From Gimesia algae (GTDB lineage Bacteria; Planctomycetota; Planctomycetia; Planctomycetales; Planctomycetaceae), in assembly GCF_007746795.1 (NCBI RefSeq), contig NZ_CP036343.1:2965369-3029368 (forward strand): DNA of 64,000 nucleotides, read 5' to 3'. Both the position numbers and the translations under genes were made by a program. The notes below the pieces were generated by a model. That model was not told the origin of the DNA. It saw only the letters and a program-made list of their open reading frames with translations, and did no database searches. Position 1 is the stretch's first letter. Each line of letters opens with the position of its first letter. Below, one piece after another: positions 39,145 to 48,409 of the stretch.

Positions 39145-41421
39145 TTACTGGTTCAGTTTTTTCTGAAGCTGATCAATCAATTTCGGGTCTGCGGGAGAGG
39201 ACTGTTGTGCTTCTTCCAGCGCTTTCTTCCAGAGCTCGTTCGCTTCTTTGGTTTTGTTAAGCTTGTGGTAGCAGTCTGCCAGATGATCCAGGATCGTACT
39301 GTCTCCCCCCCCTGGCAGCTTGCTGGCTTTCTCAAGATATCCAGCCGCTTCCTGAAAACGTTCCAGCTTGAATAAAACCCAGCCCATACTGTCAAGATAA
39401 GCCATATTGTCCGGTTCGGACTTCAGCGCGATCCGAATCATCTTTTCAGCTTTTTCCAGGTTTTTTCCCTGGTCAGCGTACAGATAACCCAAGTCATTAT
39501 TGATGGAGGGATTCTCAGGATCGTCCTCCAGCATCTCCTCCAGGACGGCTTCCCCTTTGCTAATATCCCCCTGTTGCACATAGGTATTAGAGAGCATCAT
39601 CTTCACTTGATAGACACGCTCTTTCTGTTCTGGATATTTCTTGATGAAATTCTGCATCTGCACAATGGCTTTGTCCCAATCGTGGCTGTGATAGTAGATC
39701 CAGGCGTGCTGATAATCCAGCAGAGGGAATTTGGGCGCAGCCTGCCGAGCTTCTTCATTCACTTTGATCGCTGCTTCCGTCTCTCCGTTTCGCTCTTGTG
39801 CGTCAGCCAGGAAATACAACAGATTGATCCGCTGCGGTGCCAGCAAGGGGTTCTCAACCGCTTTCTTCAGCAGGACAGCCAGCTCGCCATACTTGTCTTC
39901 TTCGCGTAGCAGCTGGCTGTATTCCTGAAGGATTAACAGCGTCCAGTTACCGCGAATCTGTGGTTTTTCATGTTTGGCGGCGGAATCCATGGCAAACTGA
40001 TAAAACTCAGCAGCAGCCTGTTTCTGATCGGCCTCGGAAGCGAGTTTAGCGATGATGAATGCAGAAAACACATCCACTCCGGGTGGATCTTCTTCCTTCA
40101 GCTTCTTCGCTTCCGCAATCAGACCTTTCACCAGTTCCGGATCTTTGGACATTTTTTCCAGATTGGATTGGATCCGCTGAACGCCATCCCCGGTCTGTAC
40201 GATTTTAGAGAGCGTCTCGATCAACTTGGCATATTTCTGATTTTTCTGATACAGCGATAACAGGCCTGCCAGGCCTTCCGTATTCGAAGATTTTCCAATG
40301 GATTCGAGATAAGTTTTTTCGGCGTCATCAAAACGTCCGTCTTCCCCGTATTGTTCTGCCAGATAATAATGCAGTGTCCGATTGAAGCGATCCTTTTCCG
40401 CGAGTTTTTCCAGCTGGGGAATCAGGTCGTCTGAACGATCCAATGCTGTTAAAATCTCCGCTAAAAACTCGTATGCTTTACGACCTTTGGATTGCAGCTG
40501 TTCATCGAAATACGACTGCAGTGAATCCAAAGCCTGCTGATACTGTTTGGACTGGTAATAAACCTGTGCCAGATGATACTTCAGGATCCCGGGACGTCCC
40601 TTCTGCGATTCAGCCGCTTTATTAAAAGCGTCTACCGCCAGTTTGAGGCGGTCTGTTTCCAGAAAAGACTGTCCGATTCGCTCATACAGCTTGCCCTGCT
40701 TGGCTTCCAGTTGTGAACGTGTATTGTACTCGAATGTAAATTCATCCGGTTTTGTGAGGGCGCGAAATACGACTTCCCAGCACTGGGCCGCCTCCTCTTT
40801 TTTACCCAGCCGCTCATACAGGTTTGCCTGATCGTGCTGGATGATGACATAGACTCCCGACTTCTTATCAATCGAAGGAGAATCCGAAGCCTTTTTCAGA
40901 AAAGTGACCGCCTCTTCAAAGCGTCCCTGTCCTGCCATATGCAGCCCCAGTTTCCGCATCAGCTCATAATCTTCGGGATCCAGCTCAACCGCCTTCTGAG
41001 CATATTCGATTGCTTCATCGGTCTTATCCAGCCCGGAAGCCAGCCTGATCAGAACCCGGTAAATCTCAACGGAATTGGGGTTATATTCCATTGCCTTTTT
41101 ATAGGCATCGTAGGCACCGATGAAATCATTCCGTGCCTCACGCATCCGCCCGGTCATATACCAGGCTGCTGAATCGATCTCTTTCTGATCCATGGGTGTG
41201 CGTGGTGTGGCAGGTACAAAAGGCAGCACCACATCATCGGCAATCCCTTCTTCCAGGGAAAATACCTTGGGAGCTTTCTGCTTCTGAGAATCTTTCTCGC
41301 CCCCTTTCTTCCCCGGCATTTTCGCAGACAGGATATCCAGGCTGGCTGTCAACACAAATGCTGCTAACCACAATGACAGACAGGCCCTCAAGATTGGCGT
41401 CCGGGGAAATCGACTCATCAT
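39145..41421 (-). CDS. Large secreted TPR protein
   Basis: The product is 758 residues with a signal peptide (hydrophobic LRACLSLWLAAFVLTASL, about 9-26). A Lys-rich spacer leads into TPR repeats over most of the chain, for example AYDAYKKAMEYNPNSVEIY, AIEYAQKAVELDPEDYELM, AVDAFNKAAESQKGRPGIL and AEKMIRIALKSEPDNMAYL. The protein probably acts as an envelope scaffold or assembly factor, an inference from repeat type only. GGAG lies just upstream of the tandem ATG codons at 41421/41418. It is the last gene before a 243-bp spacer to the HhH-GPD-like gene. Confidence 0.8.
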   Translation of the reverse strand: MMSRFPRTPILRACLSLWLAAFVLTASLDILSAKMPGKKGGEKDSQKQKAPKVFSLEEGIADDVVLPFVPATPRTPMDQKEIDSAAWYMTGRMREARNDFIGAYDAYKKAMEYNPNSVEIYRVLIRLASGLDKTDEAIEYAQKAVELDPEDYELMRKLGLHMAGQGRFEEAVTFLKKASDSPSIDKKSGVYVIIQHDQANLYERLGKKEEAAQCWEVVFRALTKPDEFTFEYNTRSQLEAKQGKLYERIGQSFLETDRLKLAVDAFNKAAESQKGRPGILKYHLAQVYYQSKQYQQALDSLQSYFDEQLQSKGRKAYEFLAEILTALDRSDDLIPQLEKLAEKDRFNRTLHYYLAEQYGEDGRFDDAEKTYLESIGKSSNTEGLAGLLSLYQKNQKYAKLIETLSKIVQTGDGVQRIQSNLEKMSKDPELVKGLIAEAKKLKEEDPPGVDVFSAFIIAKLASEADQKQAAAEFYQFAMDSAAKHEKPQIRGNWTLLILQEYSQLLREEDKYGELAVLLKKAVENPLLAPQRINLLYFLADAQERNGETEAAIKVNEEARQAAPKFPLLDYQHAWIYYHSHDWDKAIVQMQNFIKKYPEQKERVYQVKMMLSNTYVQQGDISKGEAVLEEMLEDDPENPSINNDLGYLYADQGKNLEKAEKMIRIALKSEPDNMAYLDSMGWVLFKLERFQEAAGYLEKASKLPGGGDSTILDHLADCYHKLNKTKEANELWKKALEEAQQSSPADPKLIDQLQKKLNQ

Positions 41422-41664
41422 TCAACTCCATTATTAGAAATAGAGAATCTCTATACTCAATCGGAAACCGACAACTGCAGGCGCGCAACAACCTGCCGGG
41501 TCAGTTTATTGTAACGCGTCTTCACCATCTTCTCCAAGCCTGGTTTTACAGGATTCCGTGATTTTCGCTTGGGGAAACAGAAGACCGGGTATAAATGGGG
41601 GGCAGGAGATAGCGGTCTCAGGCAGACCAGACCGTGTGATTCGCTTGATTATGCCGCTGACAGC

Positions 41665-42594
41665 TTACTTTTTGTTTGAAGAGGATTTCTTTTTCGGAAC
41701 TTTTTTCGTAGTCGTCGTGCGTTTCGCTGCAGGGGTTTTCCTGGGCGTTTTTTTGACCGTTTTTTTGGCAGCTTTTGTTTTCGCGGGGACTTTCTTTTTG
41801 ACTTTGGTCGCCGTCGTTTTTGTTTTCGAAGGAGCTTTCGCTTTCTTCTTTTTCACCACTTTTTTCTTCTGCTTCGAAAGCGGATTGGCAAACATCGCTT
41901 CCATTCGACTGGGGGCATCCATCAGATCAACGCCCTCTTCGGGAAGCGGATTTTTTGCCAGATTGAAGTCGGCAGCCAGTTCTTCGTCAGTCGCCAGACA
42001 ACGTAACAGATGGCTGAACAAGGGCGCATCTGTTTTCCGCACTGCGGACTTCAAAGTGTCACTTGCAGTTTCAATAGACTCATCTTCCGACAATAATCCC
42101 AGCCATTTACTGGCATTCAGAATTTTTTCATCGGCTGGTACCAGATGGCTGCCCAGCACAACCTGTAACGTATGATGCAACACAAAAGGCGTTAAAGTTT
42201 TCATGCGAGCCAGCTGTTTCTGAGCCTGCTCCAGCGTCTTCTTTCGCAGCATCTCCAGATCAAAACAGTACTCTTTATCAAACACATACTGCAGTACGGT
42301 CCGGATCCTGTAAGCACGCCATTCAGCATCACCTACATCTGCAAACACCAATTCCAACTCCGATATCGTACTGACACGAATCTCATTCAGATCATGAAAG
42401 CCATCCAGCAGGGAGTCGAATACTTCGTCTGCTTTTTCGTTTGTCGTGTTCTCCAGGCAAATCGCATGCAGAATGGTCTCCAGCACGGGACGATCGTATT
42501 TCGGTAAAGTCGCTGAATAGCGTTTCTTAAGCGACGCAATCAGCTTCTTGCAAACAGCCTGTTTATCCGATGTGGAAATTTTTTTAGCAACCAT
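41665..42594 (-). CDS. HhH-GPD (endonuclease III)-like protein with histone-H1-like tail
   Basis: The product is 309 residues. Residues 20-210 resemble the all-helical HhH-GPD fold: RPVLETILHAICLENTTNEK matches the start of endonuclease III-like proteins, and LGSHLVPADEKILNASKWLG aligns with the VDTHVxRVxNRLG segment, keeping the Asp (155). The catalytic Lys of the HhH loop and the FeS cysteine loop are absent. Residues 241-309 form a Lys/Thr/Ala/Pro-rich tail (KKKVVKKKKAKAPSKTKTTA and onward) like eukaryotic histone H1 and bacterial H1-like proteins. A DNA-binding role is likely; glycosylase activity is doubtful. It is followed by a spacer and then the secreted TPR gene, and lies 79 bp downstream of rbfA. 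Confidence 0.7.
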   Translation of the reverse strand: MVAKKISTSDKQAVCKKLIASLKKRYSATLPKYDRPVLETILHAICLENTTNEKADEVFDSLLDGFHDLNEIRVSTISELELVFADVGDAEWRAYRIRTVLQYVFDKEYCFDLEMLRKKTLEQAQKQLARMKTLTPFVLHHTLQVVLGSHLVPADEKILNASKWLGLLSEDESIETASDTLKSAVRKTDAPLFSHLLRCLATDEELAADFNLAKNPLPEEGVDLMDAPSRMEAMFANPLSKQKKKVVKKKKAKAPSKTKTTATKVKKKVPAKTKAAKKTVKKTPRKTPAAKRTTTTKKVPKKKSSSNKK

Positions 42595-42673
42595 ATCTGT
42601 CTGTACAATATTTGAGATGTATCAATTGGAAAGTAATGAAAACAGTTCTTTTCATGGACGAAAGCACTGCCTG

Positions 42674-43093
42674 CTATTCCTGAGGAGTTTCTTCTTCAGT
42701 GCCCTGTTCTTCTTCCGAAGAAGAATTTTCCGCTAACTCTTCCGCTTCTCTCTCGGCCTGTAACTCATCCAGTATACGAATCGTATCCATCGAATCTTTC
42801 ACAGCAGTGTCCAGCACAAATTTGATCACAGGAGTATATTTGGTTTGAATGCGATCTGCGATTTTGGATTGGAGAAACCCTTTTGCAGATTCCAGACCAT
42901 GCATACAAAGTGCTTTTGTCTTTTCATCTCCCATGATCGAAATATAAATCTTGGCTGACTGCACATCCGGTGCAACATCAACATGCAGGACTGTCACATC
43001 ACGGATCCGGGGATCGCGTAAATGCAGCAGAATCGTTGTACTTACTGTTTCTAATATCGCCTGTGCGATTTTTTCTAATCGACGTGATGTCAT
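42674..43093 (-). CDS. rbfA: Ribosome-binding factor A
   Basis: RbfA assists late maturation of the 30S subunit and 16S rRNA 5' end. The product is 139 residues with the KH-like fold signatures RRLEKIAQAILETVSTTIL, DPRIRDVTVLHVDVAPDVQSA and KIYISIMGDEK, then VLDTAVKDSMDTIRILDEL. The last ~25 residues are Glu-rich. It lies 38 bp after infB, the classic nusA-infB-rbfA order. Confidence 0.95.
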   Translation of the reverse strand: MTSRRLEKIAQAILETVSTTILLHLRDPRIRDVTVLHVDVAPDVQSAKIYISIMGDEKTKALCMHGLESAKGFLQSKIADRIQTKYTPVIKFVLDTAVKDSMDTIRILDELQAEREAEELAENSSSEEEQGTEEETPQE

Positions 43094-43131
43094 TCAGTTT
43101 CCACCAGCATTCCTGTTTGAATTGAACCCGC

Positions 43132-45930
43132 TTACGAACTGGACTCGAGAGTTCGTTTCACCTCGTTAATCCGGAATGCTTCCAGCAGGTCTCCTTCTTT
43201 AATATCATTGAATCCGGAGAGCAAAATACCGCATTCCATGCCTTCGCGTACTTCCTTGACATCGTCTTTTTCACGTTTCAATGAAGCGATGGGATACTGA
43301 TTCAGAATCTTCTGATCCCGAATTACGTGCACGCGATCATTTCGATTGATCGTACCGTTCAGTACGCGACAACCGGCAATTTTTCCAAACCGGCTGACTG
43401 AGAACGTCTGTAGAACCAGGGCACGTCCGGTCTGCTCCTGAACCAGTTCGGGACGCAACATGCCTTCCAGTGACGCCCGGATATCATCCACCACTTCGTA
43501 AATGATGCTGTAACGACGAATTTCAACGTCTTCCTGTGTCGCCAGGTTGAGAGCACGATCTTCCGCAACTACATGGAACGCGATAATAATCGCATTCGAG
43601 GCACTCGCCAGATAAACGTCACTTTCGTTGACTCCGCCAATCCCTTCATGCAGGATTTTGACTCGGACTTCCGGATGTTCAAATTTATTGATTTCACTGC
43701 GAATGGCTTCGAGAGAGCCTGGCGTATCTGCTTTAAGAATCAGAGGCAGATCCTGAATTGCTCCTTCAATTGCTGATCCCAGAATATCTTCCAGGGTCCG
43801 CGGCCCACCACTGTGCCGAGACAGCGTGTCGGCACGACCTTCATGTCGCCGCTCTTCTGCCAGTTCTCTGGCCTGATCGATCGTTTCCACAACCACAAAA
43901 TGATCGCCGGCACCGGGAACCGAATCCAGACCAGTAACCTTGACGGGCATGGAGGGAGGTGCTTCCTCAATCTGCTGATCCATATCATCGTACATGGCAC
44001 GAATATAACCATACGATTTACCACAGATAACGGCATCACCAATCCGCAAGGTCCCTTTCTGGACAATCAGCCAGGCGACCGAACCACGACCTTCATCGCG
44101 GAAACCTTCCAGACAGGCTCCCACGGCAGGTCGATTTGGATTGGCTTTGAGCTCATGCAGTTCGGCTGTCAGCAACAGAGTCTCCAGCAGGTTATCCAGC
44201 CCCATTTCTTTTAAGGCTGAGACGCGGACCACTTCCGTTTCACCACCCCATTCCGAAGGCAGGACATTTTGTGAAGCCAGCTCCTGCAGAACTTTCTGTT
44301 CATTGATATCTGGCAAATCAATTTTATTCAGTGCCACGACCATCGGAACACCCGATGCTTTCACATGACTGATACTTTCAGCCGTCTGAGGCATCACTCC
44401 GTCATCGGCGGCAACGACCAGTACGACCATATCAGTCACATTCGCTCCCCGAGATCGCATCTCACTGAAAGCCGCGTGACCGGGTGTGTCAACAAAAGTC
44501 AGTTTATGGTCGTTATATTCAACCTGATAGGCGGCGATATGCTGCGTGATGCCGCCTGCTTCACCTTCAACCACTTTGACGTTGGATTTTCTCAGCGTAT
44601 CAACCAGAGTCGTTTTACCATGGTCGACGTGTCCGAGAACTGTAATAATTGGTGGGCGGGTAACCAGATCTTCGGGCGCGTCTTCCTGCTCGACAATATC
44701 GTTGACCAACTCCAGTGCGCCTCGTTGCCGTTTGAAGGTTAAATCCACTCCCAGCTCCATCGCGACTGCCAGAGCGACATCTTCTTCGATGATCTGGTTA
44801 ATGGTGACCATCTCACCAAATTCTTTGAACATGATGGACATGATGGCTTTAGCAGGACGTCCCATTGCTTCCGACAGACTGCGCACCGTCATCGGTACTT
44901 CGACTTCTACATCGGTCTTATGGACGACATTGCCGGCATCATGCTTCCGCTTGGAACGGCGGGGACGACGGCCCACGACATCCTGTTGATCTCCGCCACC
45001 CTCTCCTGAGAATCCCCGGCGGCCTTCCTTACGCTGCTCACGACGCTGTTTACGCGCCTCGACCAGGCTCAGACTGCCACGACGGGTCTTTGAATCATCA
45101 TCCTGAGGATCACGATCCTTCTCTTTCTTTTTCTGCTCTGTATGTTGGGCTAGATGCGCAGCCAATGGGCTTTTCTGTTCCAGGATATCCGCAGTCAAAC
45201 GCACTTCCGGCTTTTGTGCTTTCTCTTCTTTTTTCTTGGGTTTTGGAATCACTGGCTGCTTATAAGCGGGAGGAGCTGCAACGTTCGGCAAAGCAGACTT
45301 CGGCTTCGATTTCGGCTGAGGCTTGCCCGAGCGGTTAGATCCAATTGGCTTCATTTCTCGAATATTAGAACCCGAGGCACCTCCTGCTGGAACATAATCA
45401 TCCCGGGTCATAGCCTGATCAGAGTCTGACTTTACCGTTTCCTCGATTGATTCCTCGGATCGACGCTTAAGTGCCGCCGATCGCCCTTCGGTGACTTCCT
45501 CTGTTTCTTCAATGGACTCATCAACCTGAACAGTTGGCGTCTCGTCTTCTGAAACGGGTTCTGCCTCTTCTTGTTCCACCACCACCCCAGATGTACCCTC
45601 TTCGGTATAGGACTCTTCATCAGAGGTATTGGATGACTTCTGTGTGGCAGAACGGGATGACTGCGGACGGGCAGTCATCGTCTTTATATTCCGCAACTTT
45701 GGTGGTTCCCGTTGAGGTGTCAGAGTCTCGGGAGTTGCTGACTCGGCTGATGAACTATCAGCTGGCTTACCCTTCTGATCCAGATAGGCAATGACAATGT
45801 CACGTTGTTCGGGCGTAATGCTGGCCAAAGCGGAGTTTTTCAACTTCACTCCCGCCTTGTTACATTCATCGATCAGCACTTTGCTGTCCATTCCCAACTC
45901 TTTTGCAAGAGCAAAAATACGAATCTTCAA
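43132..45930 (-). CDS. infB: Translation initiation factor IF-2
   Basis: IF-2 is the GTPase that places initiator tRNA on the 30S subunit. The product is 932 residues. The N-terminal IF2_N domain starts MKIRIFALAKELGMDSKVLI, followed by a long charged, Glu/Lys/Arg-rich region (about 55-400). The G domain shows GHVDHGKTTLVD (G1), DTPGHAAFSEMRSRGA (G3) and ALNKIDLPD (G4), and domains II-IV are complete. TTG 45930 is chosen as the start: the canonical KIRIFALAKEL begins there and GGAG lies 8 bases upstream. The frame extends further to 45951, but without family similarity. It follows nusA by about 104 bp. Confidence 0.97.
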   Translation of the reverse strand: MKIRIFALAKELGMDSKVLIDECNKAGVKLKNSALASITPEQRDIVIAYLDQKGKPADSSSAESATPETLTPQREPPKLRNIKTMTARPQSSRSATQKSSNTSDEESYTEEGTSGVVVEQEEAEPVSEDETPTVQVDESIEETEEVTEGRSAALKRRSEESIEETVKSDSDQAMTRDDYVPAGGASGSNIREMKPIGSNRSGKPQPKSKPKSALPNVAAPPAYKQPVIPKPKKKEEKAQKPEVRLTADILEQKSPLAAHLAQHTEQKKKEKDRDPQDDDSKTRRGSLSLVEARKQRREQRKEGRRGFSGEGGGDQQDVVGRRPRRSKRKHDAGNVVHKTDVEVEVPMTVRSLSEAMGRPAKAIMSIMFKEFGEMVTINQIIEEDVALAVAMELGVDLTFKRQRGALELVNDIVEQEDAPEDLVTRPPIITVLGHVDHGKTTLVDTLRKSNVKVVEGEAGGITQHIAAYQVEYNDHKLTFVDTPGHAAFSEMRSRGANVTDMVVLVVAADDGVMPQTAESISHVKASGVPMVVALNKIDLPDINEQKVLQELASQNVLPSEWGGETEVVRVSALKEMGLDNLLETLLLTAELHELKANPNRPAVGACLEGFRDEGRGSVAWLIVQKGTLRIGDAVICGKSYGYIRAMYDDMDQQIEEAPPSMPVKVTGLDSVPGAGDHFVVVETIDQARELAEERRHEGRADTLSRHSGGPRTLEDILGSAIEGAIQDLPLILKADTPGSLEAIRSEINKFEHPEVRVKILHEGIGGVNESDVYLASASNAIIIAFHVVAEDRALNLATQEDVEIRRYSIIYEVVDDIRASLEGMLRPELVQEQTGRALVLQTFSVSRFGKIAGCRVLNGTINRNDRVHVIRDQKILNQYPIASLKREKDDVKEVREGMECGILLSGFNDIKEGDLLEAFRINEVKRTLESSS

Positions 45931-46034
45931 CAGCCCTTCTCCCGTGAACAAATTTGCAATACGCTTTCAAGCCTGAACAGACTGAAACGACATGCCTGAT
46001 GAGACGACAGCCTCATCACACTTAATCGAACGAA

Positions 46035-47561
46035 TTATTCCTGTTTCTCAGTAGATTCTTCTGCGGAATTCTCTACATTCACTGGCTCTTCTTCCACCAG
46101 CGATTCTTCAGAAACAGTCGTTACGTCTGCCTCTGCAGTATCCTCTGAATCATTTACAACAGCCCCGGTTTCTTCAACCGGTTCATTTTCAACAACAGCC
46201 GTTTCCGACGGTTTTTCCTCTGCGGACTCCAGTTCCTCCGCTGCAGCAGACTCATCCTGTTCCACAGGCTCATCCTGAATTGCAGCTTCTTCCTGCTGTG
46301 CAGTTTCTTCACCCTGTGCCCCAGCATCTACTGGTGCAGCAGGTTTCTGTGCGCCACTGGCAGGAGAATTTCTCTGAGCGGTCCGCATTGCTTCTTCTTC
46401 TGCTTCGACTCGTTCACTTTCCCGATCAGCCACATCAACAATCTGTTCGCACTGTTCGGCGGTCAGACCTCCCAGTTCTGCGAGCTGATCCGGCTCAATG
46501 ACTGACAGGTCGTAGTAACTGAAGAAGCCCTGAGAAACCAGACTTTCCGCAAGTTCTTCAGAAACCCCGGGAATCGAAGAAAAAGCTTCCACTGTTTTAT
46601 CCAGTTGCTCATCCAGTTCGGTTTGCGTCATGACTTCAATGTCCCAACCGACCAGCTTGGAAGCCAACCGCACGTTCTGACCTTTGCGGCCAATCGCCAG
46701 AGGCAACTGATCGTCCCGAACCAGTACGATCACGCGGCCCAACATGGGGCACAGAATGACATCTTCCACTTCCGCTGGCTGGAGCGAGTTCGGTACCAGG
46801 ACCTGTAACGAGTCGTTCCAGCGAACAATGTCAATCCGCTCACCAGCCAACTCGTCGACGATATTCTTAATTCGGGCTCCCCGCATCCCGACACAGGCAC
46901 CGACACAGTCGATACTGCTGTCTATACAGGACACAGCAACTTTTGATCGATAGCCGGCTTCTCGCGCCAGCGAACGCACATCGATAATCCGATCGGCCAC
47001 TTCCGGGATTTCCAGTTCAAATAACCGGCGTACCATATCAGGATGAGTTCGAGAAAGAATCACCTTGACGCGACTACCCGCTTTACGAACATCCAAAACG
47101 ACTGCACGTACACGGTCATTCACACGGAAAGACTCGCCAGGGATCTGCTCGCCCCGTGGCAGAATCCCTTCGATTTTCCCCAGATTGATCAGCACTGCAC
47201 CACCTTCGACACGAGAAACCGTTCCCGAAACCGACTGGTACTGCATTTCCATGTATTCATCGAAGACCGTGTCGCGTTCGGCTTCTCGGATTTTTTGAAT
47301 CATGACCTGCTTGGCTGTCTGTGCAGCGACACGACCCAGAATTTCGCCCAGGATGTCTTTCCCCAGTTTTTCGCTATCACAAAGAACGGTCGGTTCGCCT
47401 GTATCTCGATCAATGTCTACAGAAAGCTCATGGTCATCTCCAAAGTGCCGACGCGCAGCTGACAGGATGGCCTGTTCAATTCCACCAAACACGATCTCTT
47501 TATCTATATTTTTATCGCGTTGAATGGCATCAACAATCCGGAGAACTTCCTTACCGTCCAT
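46035..47561 (-). CDS. nusA: Transcription termination/antitermination factor NusA
   Basis: The product is 508 residues. The N-terminal RNA-polymerase-binding domain (about 1-130) is followed by S1 ([19 protein letters not shown]), then KH1/KH2 ([38 protein letters not shown]). A helix-hairpin-helix-type region ([19 protein letters not shown]) lies at about 335-380. The last ~125 residues are strongly acidic and Ala/Glu-rich and probably disordered, longer than in most NusA proteins. No rimP gene lies upstream, unlike the usual bacterial order. A terminator at 47689-47712 separates it from whatever is transcribed upstream. Confidence 0.96.
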   Translation of the reverse strand: MDGKEVLRIVDAIQRDKNIDKEIVFGGIEQAILSAARRHFGDDHELSVDIDRDTGEPTVLCDSEKLGKDILGEILGRVAAQTAKQVMIQKIREAERDTVFDEYMEMQYQSVSGTVSRVEGGAVLINLGKIEGILPRGEQIPGESFRVNDRVRAVVLDVRKAGSRVKVILSRTHPDMVRRLFELEIPEVADRIIDVRSLAREAGYRSKVAVSCIDSSIDCVGACVGMRGARIKNIVDELAGERIDIVRWNDSLQVLVPNSLQPAEVEDVILCPMLGRVIVLVRDDQLPLAIGRKGQNVRLASKLVGWDIEVMTQTELDEQLDKTVEAFSSIPGVSEELAESLVSQGFFSYYDLSVIEPDQLAELGGLTAEQCEQIVDVADRESERVEAEEEAMRTAQRNSPASGAQKPAAPVDAGAQGEETAQQEEAAIQDEPVEQDESAAAEELESAEEKPSETAVVENEPVEETGAVVNDSEDTAEADVTTVSEESLVEEEPVNVENSAEESTEKQE

Positions 47562-47688
47562 AATTGTGTTTCCTTCATTCGACAGTTGAGATCTTCAACT
47601 GACTCGAAAACTACTCAAACAAGACCTGAACTGGTCAAATCTATTTATCTATCGCGGGAACTTAAGCCCCTGCGATACCGCTATTAAC

Positions 47689-47712
47689 AAAAAAAAGCGG
47701 GAACATGCCCAC
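47689..47712 (-). terminator. Rho-independent terminator upstream of nusA
   Basis: On the minus strand GTGGG-CATGTT-CCCGC is followed directly by eight T residues. Just before it, at 47718-47747, GACTACC pairs with GGTAGTC around an inner ACCG-TTTT-GCGGT hairpin. The site ends a minus-strand transcript that stops about 130 bp before nusA, so nusA should have its own promoter between about 47570 and 47690. Confidence 0.7.
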
Positions 47713-47745
47713 TTTATGACTACCCGTACCACCGCAAAACGGTAG

Positions 47746-47946
47746 TCAGGCGTAGCCGCGATTGGCATTTTTCAATACAACAAACGCGACAATCGGATTG
47801 GTGAGCCAAAGCTCGTGTTCCAACCAGCCTACATATTTGAGGACTCCATTCGAGTTTACGAATGCCGATTCATCACAAAGAAACAAACAGCCAGAGCGGC
47901 ATGTCACCCCTTGCAAGCACAATGCGTACTGAACACCAGTATGCAA
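47746..47946 (-). CDS. Possible small ORF ending at the terminator upstream of nusA
   Basis: This is a 66-codon frame with a TTG start and no clear ribosome-binding site. Its stop lies within the hairpin at 47718-47747 and 34 bases before the terminator. The C-terminal half (NSNGVLKYVGWLEHELWLTN) reads like a real protein, but I recognise no family and the N-terminal half is Cys-rich and odd. The region could instead encode a non-coding RNA. The rest of the 848-bp spacer up to 48409 shows nothing convincing; a long frame running into the TPR gene from 48188 is an upstream extension without signal features. Confidence 0.25.
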   Translation of the reverse strand: MHTGVQYALCLQGVTCRSGCLFLCDESAFVNSNGVLKYVGWLEHELWLTNPIVAFVVLKNANRGYA

Positions 47947-48409
47947 AACAATTGCGCATAAAGCACCACTACAATGAATACTTCACTATCAAGTGAAATT
48001 AATCTTCGCGCGTTCAGATGTCAAGCACCGCAGGCAACTATTTCATAACGACTTAACTTCACCGAAATAGATTTACCAAAACAGCAGCAGATACGGAAAA
48101 CCCGTACAGTTACGCGACGCTATTTCCAACACCTCTCCCAAATCTCAAGCAGATCAAATTCAGCACTTTCTTCCCGATGAGAGCAGATTGATCTCCATCA
48201 AAATACAAAAGTTCTATAGTATCATACGCAGAGCCCTGAAATTGGCGACCCCTTTCTTCCAGAGAAAGCTGCGTCAATCGGAAGCTCATTTGCTGCAGCT
48301 TTCAGACAGACTGATCCCGGATCAGCTCCCCTGCGATTGCCTGCATCATGTTAAACCCGCTCGAAAGAGCCTAATTTTCTACCCTCAAATATTGAAGGAC
48401 AACCCTGCA

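Noticed and set aside
48188-48409. N-terminal extension of the secreted TPR protein
   Set aside because: A signal peptide and ribosome-binding site start at 48410; the extension lacks both and would bury the signal peptide.
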